Position numbers and translations under genes: made by a program. From Candidatus Nomurabacteria bacterium (GTDB lineage Bacteria; Patescibacteriota; Minisyncoccia; Phycocordibacterales; UBA9973): DNA of 13,994 bases. Below, piece by piece: positions 1 to 7,144 of the stretch. The first letter of the stretch is position 1; every line of letters starts with the position of its first letter. Below the pieces are notes generated by a model. That model saw only the letters and a list, made by a program, of their open reading frames with translations. It searched no databases and was not told the origin of the DNA. The stretch lies in assembly GCA_023267315.1 (NCBI GenBank), contig JAHFNN010000016.1, positions 1-13,994 of the forward strand. The letters run 5' to 3'.

Positions 1-936
1 ATGCTCAAAAAAAATACCAAGAAAAATACTCTGGATCAAAAAAGGATTGAGATACTACTTGAACGTGAACCCGAATTACTCGAACAATTTTTAAAAGAAA
101 TCAACAACATCCAAAAGCCAAAAATCGATGCGATTGCGGTCACCCAAGGCCCTGGGCTTGAACCAGCGCTCTGGGTCGGACTCAACTTCGCTAAAGCGCT
201 GGCAACATATTGGAATCTTCCACTCATTCCTGTGAATCACATGGAAGGACACATTCTTTCGGTACTCTTGCCAGAGAATGCAAAATCAAAAAAAATTCAG
301 GTGAAATTTCCCGCGGTATCACTTCTGGTTTCTGGTGGACACACAGAACTTGTTTTAATAAAGGATTGGATGAAATATAAAAAGATCGGAGAGACGAGAG
401 ATGATGCAGCAGGAGAAGCATTTGATAAAGTTGCGCGCATGCTCGAACTTCCCTATCCTGGAGGCCCACAAATTTCAAAACTTGCAGCGACATTTCAGGG
501 TGAAAATCCATACAAACTTCCACGCCCGATGATTCACACTAATGATTTTGCTTTTTCATTCTCTGGATTAAAAACAGCGGTGTTGTACCTGTTGAGAGAT
601 ATTGGTAAACCTGATGAAAAAATGAAAATCGCAATCGCAAAAGAATTCGAGGATGCCGTCATAGACACACTTTCGTATAAAACAATGCGAGCTATTAAAA
701 AATTCAAGGCAAAAAGTTTGATTGTCGGTGGTGGCGTCTCAGCAAATAGAGCACTCCGTGCACGACTTGAAAATGAAGTGTCGAAAGAAAAAGATCTAAC
801 GCTCTACTTCCCAACCCCATCACTCTCGACAGATAACTCAATCATGATCGGTATTGCCGGCTATTTCCGTGCGCAGAAAAAATTGAATAAAAAAATTCCC
901 CCAAACCTAACGGCTCAAGGGAACTTAACGCTGTAA
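1..936 (+). CDS. tsaD: TsaD, tRNA t6A37 threonylcarbamoyltransferase (5' end outside window)
   Basis: TsaD (Kae1/YgjD family) transfers the threonylcarbamoyl group from TC-AMP to A37 of ANN-decoding tRNAs, with TsaB and TsaE. The visible 311 residues include the metal-binding NHMEGH (H80, H84), VSGGHTEL (110-117), GETRDDAAGEAFDK (130-143), PYPGGP, FSFSGLKTA, VGGGVSANRAL and a C-terminal STDNSIMIG with the metal-ligand Asp. The N-terminal ATP-grasping segment (the ETSCDET region in the family) is missing, so the ATG at base 1 is almost certainly an internal Met and the gene begins upstream of the window. Residues 10-35 (including EREPELL) form an insert that I recall from Parcubacteria-type TsaD; that link is from memory. 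The stop is TAA. The gene converges on purM across a 27-bp gap with no clear terminator hairpin, so the two transcripts may overlap at their 3' ends. Confidence 0.95.
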   Translation: MLKKNTKKNTLDQKRIEILLEREPELLEQFLKEINNIQKPKIDAIAVTQGPGLEPALWVGLNFAKALATYWNLPLIPVNHMEGHILSVLLPENAKSKKIQVKFPAVSLLVSGGHTELVLIKDWMKYKKIGETRDDAAGEAFDKVARMLELPYPGGPQISKLAATFQGENPYKLPRPMIHTNDFAFSFSGLKTAVLYLLRDIGKPDEKMKIAIAKEFEDAVIDTLSYKTMRAIKKFKAKSLIVGGGVSANRALRARLENEVSKEKDLTLYFPTPSLSTDNSIMIGIAGYFRAQKKLNKKIPPNLTAQGNLTL

Positions 937-963
937 CTTTACGTAAAAAAGAAACTTATTATT

Positions 964-2130
964 CTATTTCTTATTTTCAGTAAACTGAAGCTCTTTACCA
1001 GTAAACTTGGAACGGATGAGAAGTTGAGGAACCTTGGCTTGATAAATAGTGCCGCATTGTTTTGCTTCTATGCCCGCCAACTTTGCTGACTCACAAAAAG
1101 GAATGACATCCTGATTATCAAGTACCACAAGCGCTCGCTGCCCTCCATTCCAGACGCGATAAGCTTCTTCGTCTGTAATACCTCTCCATTCAAAGCACTC
1201 CTTCATTATAGGAGGCGGTGCAAATAAATTTCCGAGATTTGCGGACAGCCCTTTGGGAAACAAGATGTCTTCTCCAAATTTTCCTGGAATTCCTCCACCG
1301 GTAATGTGTGCAATTGCATGCATTTTAATCTTTGGTTCAAAATCACGGCTGTACCATCCGTTCATTTCTGCCAAAAATTTATCATACAGCACACACGGCT
1401 CAGCTGCTTTTTTAATAGCATCTTGCGCCTCAGGATTGTTCCACCATTCTTTACCAAATTTAATCTGAAGAGCTGGCCTGACGGAACTGATTCCATTTGC
1501 ACCAAAACCTTTTTCCCAAAGTGCAACCACAGCTTGTCCAACTTTGACATTCTCTCCGGTAATCTCTTTGGAAGGATGAGTTACTCCCCACATGGATCCA
1601 CTCCAATTAAATGCAGGACGGGGTTCAGGAATTTCCGAACCTATACAAACATTTAATTCTGCAGTTTCACCACGGAAAAGCACAACATCAATTTTTTTTG
1701 CAGCTTCACCGAGACCGGTAATAAGATCACAAAAAAAGTTATTGACGTCATCCCCTTCTTTACCGAGACTTTTTACATCAAGAACATTCACAAAGACAAG
1801 TGGCAAACAACCGTTTCGGGTAAAATCCATTGCCGTCATCGCGAGCAGATCATTTGCTGATTGTCCTGGCATATTGGCACCTACGGTAAAAATTACCTTC
1901 GTACCATTACCATCGGCCCCCATTGTAAATAAAGAATCAAAAGGCAGATTTCTTAGGGTAAAACTACGATGCCCACGGAAATACTGATTTTTTGACCTGA
2001 CATCCACGAATGGAGAATTTTTAAAACTTTCTGTGCAAATTCTTCCAGCTAGTTGGCTGAACTTGTCACCTTCTTCAATGTTCACTCCATCTTGGGAGTA
2101 AATAGTTGTCTTTTCTTCTGCTGTTGTCAT
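964..2130 (-). CDS. purM: Divergent PurM, phosphoribosylformylglycinamidine cyclo-ligase (AIR synthase)
   Basis: PurM closes FGAM to 5-aminoimidazole ribonucleotide using ATP, the fifth step of de novo purine synthesis. The 388-aa product shows the family layout: YSQDGVNIEEGDKF (11-24), the nucleotide/substrate loop GADGNGTK (71-78), a NDLLAMTAMDF segment (93-103) matching the usual DLVAM(C)VNDL, FRGETAEL (152-159), GFGANGISSVR (208-218) for the usual G-HSNGYSLVRK, and AHITGGG (274-280). It is longer than the roughly 345-residue typical bacterial enzyme and clearly divergent. The canonical GGETAEMP has RGETAEL here, and the HSNG histidine appears replaced. It stands alone on the minus strand, has its own strong promoter and ends in TAG. 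The family call is firm. Full catalytic activity is inferred. A PurM-like ATPase of another pathway (PurL/SelD/HypE superfamily) is the alternative, but the HITGGG and ETAE motifs favour PurM. Confidence 0.87.
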   Translation of the reverse strand: MTTAEEKTTIYSQDGVNIEEGDKFSQLAGRICTESFKNSPFVDVRSKNQYFRGHRSFTLRNLPFDSLFTMGADGNGTKVIFTVGANMPGQSANDLLAMTAMDFTRNGCLPLVFVNVLDVKSLGKEGDDVNNFFCDLITGLGEAAKKIDVVLFRGETAELNVCIGSEIPEPRPAFNWSGSMWGVTHPSKEITGENVKVGQAVVALWEKGFGANGISSVRPALQIKFGKEWWNNPEAQDAIKKAAEPCVLYDKFLAEMNGWYSRDFEPKIKMHAIAHITGGGIPGKFGEDILFPKGLSANLGNLFAPPPIMKECFEWRGITDEEAYRVWNGGQRALVVLDNQDVIPFCESAKLAGIEAKQCGTIYQAKVPQLLIRSKFTGKELQFTENKK

Positions 2131-2177
2131 GCTGAATAAGATTTAGAATATGATTTAATTTTTCGAATTTCCCTGAA

Positions 2178-2206
2178 ACTTTACAGTTTATGGCAAGCCT
2201 TGTCAA
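2178..2206 (-). promoter_or_regulatory. Sigma70-type promoter of purM
   Basis: Read on the minus strand, TTGACA (2201-2206) is followed by a 17-bp spacer and TAAAGT (2178-2183). The predicted start of transcription is near 2171, giving a leader of about 40 nt. No Shine-Dalgarno precedes the ATG at 2130. The design is the same as in front of purC (TTGACA-N17-TATATT, about 39-nt leader). Confidence 0.65.
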
Positions 2207-2239
2207 TAAAATTCCCCAATTCCAAAAAACCCTTAAAAA

Positions 2240-2248
2240 TGATATTAT
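2240..2248 (+). promoter_or_regulatory. Extended -10 promoter of valS, predicted leaderless mRNA
   Basis: TGaTATTAT (2240-2248) matches the extended -10 consensus TGnTATAAT. Its last base is 6 nt before the A of the valS ATG (2255), so the expected +1 is the start codon itself. No -35 is seen at proper spacing, which an extended -10 can tolerate, and no ribosome binding site is possible. This suggests a leaderless valS-prsW-hsp20 transcript. Confidence 0.5.
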
Positions 2249-2254
2249 TTCGGC

Positions 2255-4417
2255 ATGGACGAAAGACTACTCAAGCCCTACAACTCGGGCGAAACTGAAG
2301 AAAAAATATACAAGCTCTGGGAAGAGAGCGGTTTTTTTAACCCGGATATCTGTATAAAAAAGGGCGTCACCAAAGCGGATGCAGAACCATTCTCAATGGT
2401 CTTACCTCCTCCAAACGTCACCGGAGTACTACACCTGGGCCACACACTTGAACACAGCCTTCAGGACGCAATTGTCCGATATCAAAGAATGCGCGGCAAG
2501 AAAACGCTCTGGGTTCCTGGCACCGACCATGCAGCTATTTCTACTCAGGCACGCTTTGAAAAAGATTTTCAAAAAGAAACCGGAAAGTCACGTCATGATT
2601 TTTCACGTAAAGAATTTTTCAATATGGTGAATGAATTCGGATTAAAGAATCAAGCAGGCATGCAGAAACAAATGCGCCTCCTCGGATCTTCAATGGACTT
2701 TTCTCGTGAAGCATTCACGCTCGACGAAAAACGAAGCCTTTCTGTCCGCACTGCCTTCAAAAGCATGTATGACGAAGGATTAATTTATCGTGGCTACAAA
2801 GTAGTGAACTGGGATCCAAAGGGACAGACGACAATTTCTGATGATGAAATAGTCTACGAAGAGCGCGACACAAAACTCTATACATTTAAATATTCGAAGG
2901 ACTTCCCTATCTCTATTTCAACAACCAGACCTGAAACAAAATTGGGAGATACTGCGGTGGCCGTACATCCAGATGATCCTCGATATAAAGAATTCGTCGG
3001 TAAAACATATGAGATCAAAGATTTCTGTGGTGTACCACTTTCAATCAAAATTATCGCTGATGAATCAGTCGAAAAAGATTTTGGTACAGGAGCACTCGGT
3101 GTCACTCCAGCACACAGCCAAATCGATGCAGAAATTGCAGAACGACACAAACTCCCAATGATCCAAGTCATCAATGAATATGCAAAGATGACAGTCGGTG
3201 ACGAGCGCACGATGGGTAAAAAGACGACTGAAGCACGCGAAGCAATCGTATCGTGGCTTAGAGAGTCCGGTCTGTTAGAAAAAGAAGAAGCCGCAAAACA
3301 GAATGTTTCAACCGCAGAACGAACTGGTGGCATCGTTGAGCCATTACCGAAATTGCAGTGGTTCGTGAATGTAAACAAACCCATCCCTTCACATAACGGA
3401 AAAACATTAAAGGAACTCATGCACAACCCAGTCACCGCTGGTGAGATTAAGATCATGCCGGAGCGATATGAGAAAATTTATTTCAACTGGATCAACAACC
3501 TACGCGACTGGTGTATCTCACGACAAATCATTTACGGTCACCAGATTCCTATTTGGTACAAAGGTGAAGAAATTTATTGCGGAATTGAAGCACCAGAAGG
3601 TGAAGGCTGGACACAAGATCCTGATACCCTCGACACCTGGTTCTCTTCAGGATTATGGACTTTCTCTACACTTGGCTGGCCTGAAAAAACAATTGACCTC
3701 GAGACTTATCATCCAACCACATTTATGAATCCAGGATATGAAATTCTATTCTTCTGGGTAGCACGCATGGTAATGATGAGCGAGTATCATCTTCGCACGA
3801 TTCCATTCAAGACCGTATACCTTCATGGTATCGTTCGCGACAACAAAGGCCAGAAATTTAGTAAGTCTGCCCGAAATGGTATTGCTCCAGAAGAAGTCAT
3901 CCAACAATTCGGAACCGACGCACTTCGCATGTCGATGATTGTGGGAATCGGACCGGGAAATGATCTCAATTTTGATATCCAAAAAGTAAAAGCGTATTCA
4001 AAATTTGCCAACAAAATGTGGAATGCAACACGGTTCGTTTTGGAGAATATACAAGGTCTCGATATTACTGGCACCCCAGAATTCGATGAAGAAGATTTAG
4101 CTTCACACAAAGAACTCGAGGCACTTATGCAAGAAGTGACGCTTGAGATGGAGGAATACAAGCTCTACATTGTGAGTGAAAAGTTATACCACTACTTCTG
4201 GCACACATTTGCTGATATAATTATTGAGCGAAGTAAGAAAAAAATTCTTGAAGGTAAGAATTCTCTTTCTGCGCAATGGATAATTTACTCGCAATTAGAA
4301 ATTCTCATTCGCGCCTTACATCCATTTATGCCATTCATCACCGAAGAACTCTGGCATATGATTCCAAAGAAAAAGGAAGGTATGCTTTTAGTTGAAGCAT
4401 GGCCAGTAATGAAGTAA
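2255..4417 (+). CDS. valS: Valyl-tRNA synthetase, short form without C-terminal coiled-coil arm
   Basis: ValRS charges tRNA-Val and edits mischarged threonine. The 720-aa product has PPPNVTGVLHLGH with the class I HIGH signature (HLGH, 60-63), WVPGTDHAAI, a CP1 editing domain opening at STTRPETKLGDTAVAVHP, the DWCISRQ..GHQIPIWY segment of Val/Ile/Leu enzymes, DTLDTWFSSGLW, and the KMSKS loop as KFSKS (534-538). An anticodon-binding helical domain ends at ITEELWHMIP...LLVEAWP. E. coli ValRS is about 950 residues. Here the protein stops right after the anticodon domain, so the C-terminal coiled coil that contacts the tRNA elbow is absent. The ATG at 2255 is chosen because it starts the conserved N-terminus and follows an extended -10. 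prsW begins 12 nt after the TAA stop, so the two are probably co-transcribed. Confidence 0.97.
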   Translation: MDERLLKPYNSGETEEKIYKLWEESGFFNPDICIKKGVTKADAEPFSMVLPPPNVTGVLHLGHTLEHSLQDAIVRYQRMRGKKTLWVPGTDHAAISTQARFEKDFQKETGKSRHDFSRKEFFNMVNEFGLKNQAGMQKQMRLLGSSMDFSREAFTLDEKRSLSVRTAFKSMYDEGLIYRGYKVVNWDPKGQTTISDDEIVYEERDTKLYTFKYSKDFPISISTTRPETKLGDTAVAVHPDDPRYKEFVGKTYEIKDFCGVPLSIKIIADESVEKDFGTGALGVTPAHSQIDAEIAERHKLPMIQVINEYAKMTVGDERTMGKKTTEAREAIVSWLRESGLLEKEEAAKQNVSTAERTGGIVEPLPKLQWFVNVNKPIPSHNGKTLKELMHNPVTAGEIKIMPERYEKIYFNWINNLRDWCISRQIIYGHQIPIWYKGEEIYCGIEAPEGEGWTQDPDTLDTWFSSGLWTFSTLGWPEKTIDLETYHPTTFMNPGYEILFFWVARMVMMSEYHLRTIPFKTVYLHGIVRDNKGQKFSKSARNGIAPEEVIQQFGTDALRMSMIVGIGPGNDLNFDIQKVKAYSKFANKMWNATRFVLENIQGLDITGTPEFDEEDLASHKELEALMQEVTLEMEEYKLYIVSEKLYHYFWHTFADIIIERSKKKILEGKNSLSAQWIIYSQLEILIRALHPFMPFITEELWHMIPKKKEGMLLVEAWPVMK

Positions 4418-4429
4418 CAACGTTACACA

Positions 4430-5173
4430 ATGGACAGCCAAACAATCAAAGTTTTGATAGCAATCTTAGGTGGACTCATACCATCACTTGTATGGCTTTT
4501 TTTCTGGTTGCGTGAAGATGACGAACACCCAGAACCAAAACCAAAAGGGCTGATCCTCATTACATTCATTATCGGGATGGCTTCAGTCATTCTTATTGTT
4601 CCCCTCGAACAAATGGCTCGTGGTAATGGCCACGATAGCCCTACACTTACCGTCGTATGGGCAGCACTTGAAGAACTCATAAAATACGCAGCTGTTGCAG
4701 TCATTGCACTAAAGAGTCGCGGAATCCGCGAACCAGTGGATTATCCAATCTATTTCATGGTAGCTGCACTCGGATTTGCATCTCTTGAGAATACCCTCTT
4801 TTTGATACACCCACTTACCGTCAATGATACAACTGTGAGTCTCCTGACCACTGGAAGCTTGAGATTCTTGGGTGCGAATCTTTTACACTCAGCTTCAAGC
4901 GGAATTGTCGGCATTGCACTCGGACTTTCATATTACAAAGGATGGCTTGAACAAAAAATCCATTTAGTTTTAGGCTTGTTAACAGCAGTTACCTTGCATA
5001 GCGTATTCAATTTTTTTATAATGAGTAAGGATCAAAATCTTTTTGCTATCTATGGATTTTTGTGGGTAGCAACCATTATCATTATGTTACTTTTCGAGAA
5101 GTTGCGCCGAATGAAAGGCGAAGCCATGCTGGGACCGAAAGTTATTGCGCAACTTGAACCCGAGATGAATTAA
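4430..5173 (+). CDS. prsW: PrsW-type intramembrane metalloprotease
   Basis: The PrsW family (M82, related to CAAX/Abi proteases) contains membrane-embedded proteases; in Bacillus the founder cleaves the anti-sigma factor RsiW at site 1. The 247-aa protein has about seven hydrophobic segments. Family motifs are present in order: a cytoplasmic FWLREDDEHPEPKPKG after TM1 (25-40), the EExxK catalytic motif ALEELIK (E81, E82, K85), DYPIYFMVAALGFASLEN (104-121) with the Glu-Asn pair, RFLGANLLHSASSGIVG with H153, and LHSVFNFF with H190 and N194. These are the Glu/His/Asn residues proposed as metal ligands. It lies 12 nt after valS and 5 nt before hsp20, with no Shine-Dalgarno at either junction. No anti-sigma factor or sigma gene is visible, so its substrate is unknown; a role in envelope stress is only suggested by the chaperone next to it. 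Confidence 0.9.
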   Translation: MDSQTIKVLIAILGGLIPSLVWLFFWLREDDEHPEPKPKGLILITFIIGMASVILIVPLEQMARGNGHDSPTLTVVWAALEELIKYAAVAVIALKSRGIREPVDYPIYFMVAALGFASLENTLFLIHPLTVNDTTVSLLTTGSLRFLGANLLHSASSGIVGIALGLSYYKGWLEQKIHLVLGLLTAVTLHSVFNFFIMSKDQNLFAIYGFLWVATIIIMLLFEKLRRMKGEAMLGPKVIAQLEPEMN

Positions 5174-5178
5174 TTTGT

Positions 5179-5664
5179 ATGCAAAAAAAACGATCATTTT
5201 TTGAGCGCCTCACTGGCGGAGTCCATTTCAGAGAAGACGATGACGACTCATTCGAAGAAGAAAGCCGCGAGTTGAAGCCTCGAAGCGTTAGTGAAATTGG
5301 TAAACCAAAAGACTGGATGGAAGAAGAGACAGAAGAAGGTCAGCTTACAGTGGATGTCTACCAAACACCGACAGATATTGTGGTACAAGCAATGGTCGCT
5401 GGTGTGCGCCCTGAAGATCTCTCAATCAATATCACGCGCGATATGATCACCATCAAAGGAAAGCGTGAGGAAAATCGCTCCATTAACGAAGAAAATTATT
5501 TTGCAAAAGAATTGTATTGGGGAACATTTTCACGAACCATACTACTTCCCCAAGAAATCGAACCTGAAGATGCTGAAGCGATTGAAAAACATGGACTACT
5601 TATCGTAAAGCTTCCAAAGATTGATAAAGAAAAGAAAGCAACGATTCGAGTTAAATCGATATAA
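5179..5664 (+). CDS. Small heat-shock protein, Hsp20/alpha-crystallin family
   Basis: This is an ATP-independent holdase that binds unfolding proteins and forms oligomers. In 161 residues it has a basic, then strongly acidic N-terminal arm (REDDDDSFEEESRE at 18-31), and an alpha-crystallin domain from about 54 to 147. That domain includes VDVYQTPTDIVVQAMVAGVRPEDL, ITIKGKREE, the YFAKELYWGTFSRTILLP strand pair and the closing EKHGLLIVKLPK (the family's A-xxx-nGvL signature). The tail ATIRVKSI contains an IxV motif like the IxI/V used for oligomer packing. The ATG at 5179 is 5 nt after the prsW stop. A perfect hairpin terminator follows, making this the last gene of the valS-prsW-hsp20 unit. 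Heat regulation cannot be read from the sequence; no CIRCE-type repeat was seen. Confidence 0.95.
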   Translation: MQKKRSFFERLTGGVHFREDDDDSFEEESRELKPRSVSEIGKPKDWMEEETEEGQLTVDVYQTPTDIVVQAMVAGVRPEDLSINITRDMITIKGKREENRSINEENYFAKELYWGTFSRTILLPQEIEPEDAEAIEKHGLLIVKLPKIDKEKKATIRVKSI

Positions 5665-5666
5665 CA

Positions 5667-5702
5667 AATATAAAAAACACCCTTTAGGGTGTTTTTTATA
5701 TT
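5667..5702. terminator. Bidirectional intrinsic terminator between hsp20 and the convergent peptidase gene
   Basis: A perfect 16-bp stem (5667-5682 with 5687-5702) surrounds a TTTA loop. The core CACCC/GGGTG is flanked by six A on the left and six T on the right, so each strand ends in a U-tract. It lies 3 nt past hsp20 and about 30 nt past the minus-strand gene, and can serve both. Confidence 0.93.
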
Positions 5703-5733
5703 GTACTTGAAAACAGGTTCGAATTATTTTTTA

Positions 5734-6570
5734 CTAAACACCAAGATTATTAATCACATCTAAAAAGTTTTTCTCTGTTTTTTTTGTAATAGCGTCAAAA
5801 AACGGCCCCATTTGACGCTTGAAGCCTGTGTCTTTTATATAGTTTTTGCGAGCGTACTCAAGATGTTTTTGGGTAAAATTATCATCTCCGTTCATACAAA
5901 AATAATTTTTTAATTGAGACATTCTTTCAACTAACTCATCACATGTTTCAAAATAATCCTTAGCAACTCCTTTCAGTAGCTCATTCTTCTCTTCCCTTCC
6001 TTCAGATTCAGTTATGAAATGAAATCTAATCCTGTCTTGAATAATTTGTTTCTGTTCTTGGCCCAACTCCATTCCAAGCTCTTCAGGAGCAAATGATATT
6101 TTGGAGAAATCAAACCCGCTCTTTATCCAATCAGTAATAGGAGATTTAACAGAAAAAGTCCTTATTCCGTGACCTTTTTCATGTGCCTCGATAATATTCA
6201 ATTGTTTTTGAGAGTAGGAATGATCTTCAATACTTTTTGCAAATGAACAGACAGTTCCTGTTTGACCGAAACCACCAGATCCTACTTTTTTTTCATTAAA
6301 ACCTACCTGAGTCGACTGGAATACTTCTTTAATTCTTTCATTTAAATTAATTTCCTCTTGTTTTCTTATTTTATCAACTTGCTCTAGAGATATGTTTTGG
6401 GGATAAAAAGAAATATGCTGCCGAACGATAGACTCAAGAAGTTTATTTTTTACTCCATCATTATTTAGGCGACTTAAAAGAAGTAGCGTGTGATCACCTT
6501 CATAATTTGCTTTTTTTTCTAAAGAATTTATTCCTTCAGAGGGGTTTTTAGCTAATCCTTCTTTAAACAT
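5734..6570 (-). CDS. Putative HEXXH zinc metallopeptidase, function unknown
   Basis: This 278-aa soluble protein has no signal peptide or membrane segment. It contains IIEAHEKGHGIR with an HEXXH motif (H130, E131, H134), the classic zincin zinc-binding and catalytic helix. A downstream helix, YFETCDELVERMSQLKNYF (206-224), offers acidic residues (E212, E215) that could supply the third ligand, as in gluzincins. That assignment is inference. A glycine-rich VGSGGFGQTG stretch (96-105) and a C-terminal FTQKHLEYARKNYIKDTG segment (232-249) are other likely conserved blocks. I recall similar ARMSQLKNYF-containing hypothetical proteins from Patescibacteria, but cannot confirm this here. The gene starts 29 nt after tRNA-Phe on the same strand, so it may share its transcript, and ends in TAG before a bidirectional terminator. 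Substrate and physiological role are unknown. Confidence 0.8.
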   Translation of the reverse strand: MFKEGLAKNPSEGINSLEKKANYEGDHTLLLLSRLNNDGVKNKLLESIVRQHISFYPQNISLEQVDKIRKQEEINLNERIKEVFQSTQVGFNEKKVGSGGFGQTGTVCSFAKSIEDHSYSQKQLNIIEAHEKGHGIRTFSVKSPITDWIKSGFDFSKISFAPEELGMELGQEQKQIIQDRIRFHFITESEGREEKNELLKGVAKDYFETCDELVERMSQLKNYFCMNGDDNFTQKHLEYARKNYIKDTGFKRQMGPFFDAITKKTEKNFLDVINNLGV

Positions 6571-6599
6571 CTATGTTCATTCTGCCTTAGAATACGTTG

Positions 6600-6672
6600 T
6601 GCTTGGGACCAGAGTTGAACTGGTGACATCTCCCTCTTCAGGGGAGCGCTCTACCAACTGAGCTACCCAAGC
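6600..6672 (-). tRNA. tRNA-Phe (anticodon GAA)
   Basis: Read on the minus strand, the 73-nt cloverleaf is complete: acceptor GCTTGGG/CCCAAGC, D arm GCTC-AGTTGGTA-GAGC, anticodon arm CTCCC-CTGAAGA-GGGAG, variable ATGTC, T arm ACCAG-TTCAACT-CTGGT and A73. The anticodon is GAA. CCA is not encoded. Position 37 is G rather than the A usual in bacterial tRNA-Phe. The gene lies between the small membrane protein gene and the peptidase gene, all on the same strand. Confidence 0.97.
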
Positions 6673-6696
6673 ATATGCGGGTATGAAATTAAACAA

Positions 6697-6969
6697 TTAC
6701 TGCGAAAACGTAGTGTTGAAATTTTTAATTGATGAAAAATTTGCTGTCCCTTTGAGGTATGCGCCAGTAAACTTTTCAATATATGGTTGAATGAAATAAA
6801 ATGCTCCAACTGAAGCACCGATGATGATTACCCAATACACGACACGGAAAATTTGAGTCATTTTCTGTCCTCGACGTATCTTTTTAAGCATTTCGTTATT
6901 TTCACGAGTAAGGCTCAACGTCTCCTCCGCCATCTTTTTTACATCATCATTATTTTGTTCATTTTCCAT
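6697..6969 (-). CDS. Small single-TM membrane protein, unknown function
   Basis: The 90-aa product starts MENEQNNDD. It has a charged, probably helical N-terminal half (residues 8-35, with KKMAEETLSLTRENNEMLKKIRR likely a short coiled coil), one transmembrane helix at about 41-61 (FRVVYWVIIIGASVGAFYFI), then a polar tail. The arrangement suggests a cytoplasmic N-terminus held at the membrane. I recall proteins of this shape in Patescibacteria genomes, but no function can be assigned. An in-frame GTG at 6981 would add four residues. I prefer the ATG at 6969 because that GTG lies inside a predicted extended -10 (TGaTAAAGT, 6980-6988), which would put the transcript start about 2 nt before the ATG. 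tRNA-Phe follows 24 nt after its stop. Confidence 0.72.
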   Translation of the reverse strand: MENEQNNDDVKKMAEETLSLTRENNEMLKKIRRGQKMTQIFRVVYWVIIIGASVGAFYFIQPYIEKFTGAYLKGTANFSSIKNFNTTFSQ

Positions 6970-6979
6970 ATCAGTGACC

Positions 6980-6988
6980 ACTTTATCA
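6980..6988 (-). promoter_or_regulatory. Extended -10 promoter of the small membrane protein gene
   Basis: On the minus strand TGaTAAAGT (6988 down to 6980) matches TGnTATAAT and ends 10 nt before the ATG at 6969. The expected transcript start is near 6972, leaving a leader of 2-3 nt. No good -35 is seen. Confidence 0.4.
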
Positions 6989-7026
6989 TAAAATAACCAA
7001 CTTTAAAAGGGTTTATTGTTCTGGCT

Positions 7027-7076
7027 GGCACACCTCTTGAAAAAGCCAAGAAGTTGGCTTTTTCAAGAGGTGTGCC
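7027..7076. terminator. 23-bp perfect inverted repeat at the 3' end of tRNA-Arg, bidirectional terminator-like
   Basis: The arms 7027-7049 and 7054-7076 are perfectly complementary over 23 bp with a 4-nt loop (GAAG on plus, CTTC on minus). The core GAAAAAGCCAA/TTGGCTTTTTC is terminator-like in both directions. The right arm runs into the tRNA: bases 7073-7076 are the last four of mature tRNA-Arg (GGCA), so the hairpin and the mature acceptor stem cannot both form fully. Confidence 0.75.
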
Positions 7077-7144
7077 CTCACTCCGAATCGAACGGGGATC
7101 TATTCCTTAGGACGGAACTGTTCTATCCATTGAACTATGAGGGC
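7073..7144 (-). tRNA. tRNA-Arg (anticodon CCT)
   Basis: The minus strand gives a 72-nt cloverleaf: acceptor GCCCTCA/TGAGGGC, D arm GTTC-AATGGATA-GAAC, anticodon arm GTTCC-GTCCTAA-GGAAT (one G-U pair), variable AGAT, T arm CCCCG-TTCGATT-CGGAG and A73. The anticodon CCT reads AGG. The T stem has one C-A mismatch (50-64). CCA is not encoded. A 14-bp perfect hairpin abuts its 5' end and a 23-bp perfect inverted repeat overlaps its 3' end. Confidence 0.96.

Noticed and set aside
1..3. ATG at base 1 as the true start of tsaD
   Set aside because: The conserved N-terminal ATP-binding segment of TsaD is missing, so the gene must begin upstream of the window.
937..963. Terminator between convergent tsaD and purM
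   Set aside because: Only a 4-bp stem (GTAA/TTAC) is present, with no GC core.
2878..3456. 192-codon minus-strand ORF inside valS
   Set aside because: It is a shadow of the valS editing domain, with no independent start signals or recognisable domains.
6970..6981. GTG start at 6981 for the small membrane protein
   Set aside because: The GTG falls inside a predicted extended -10 box; the ATG at 6969 needs no unusual start codon.
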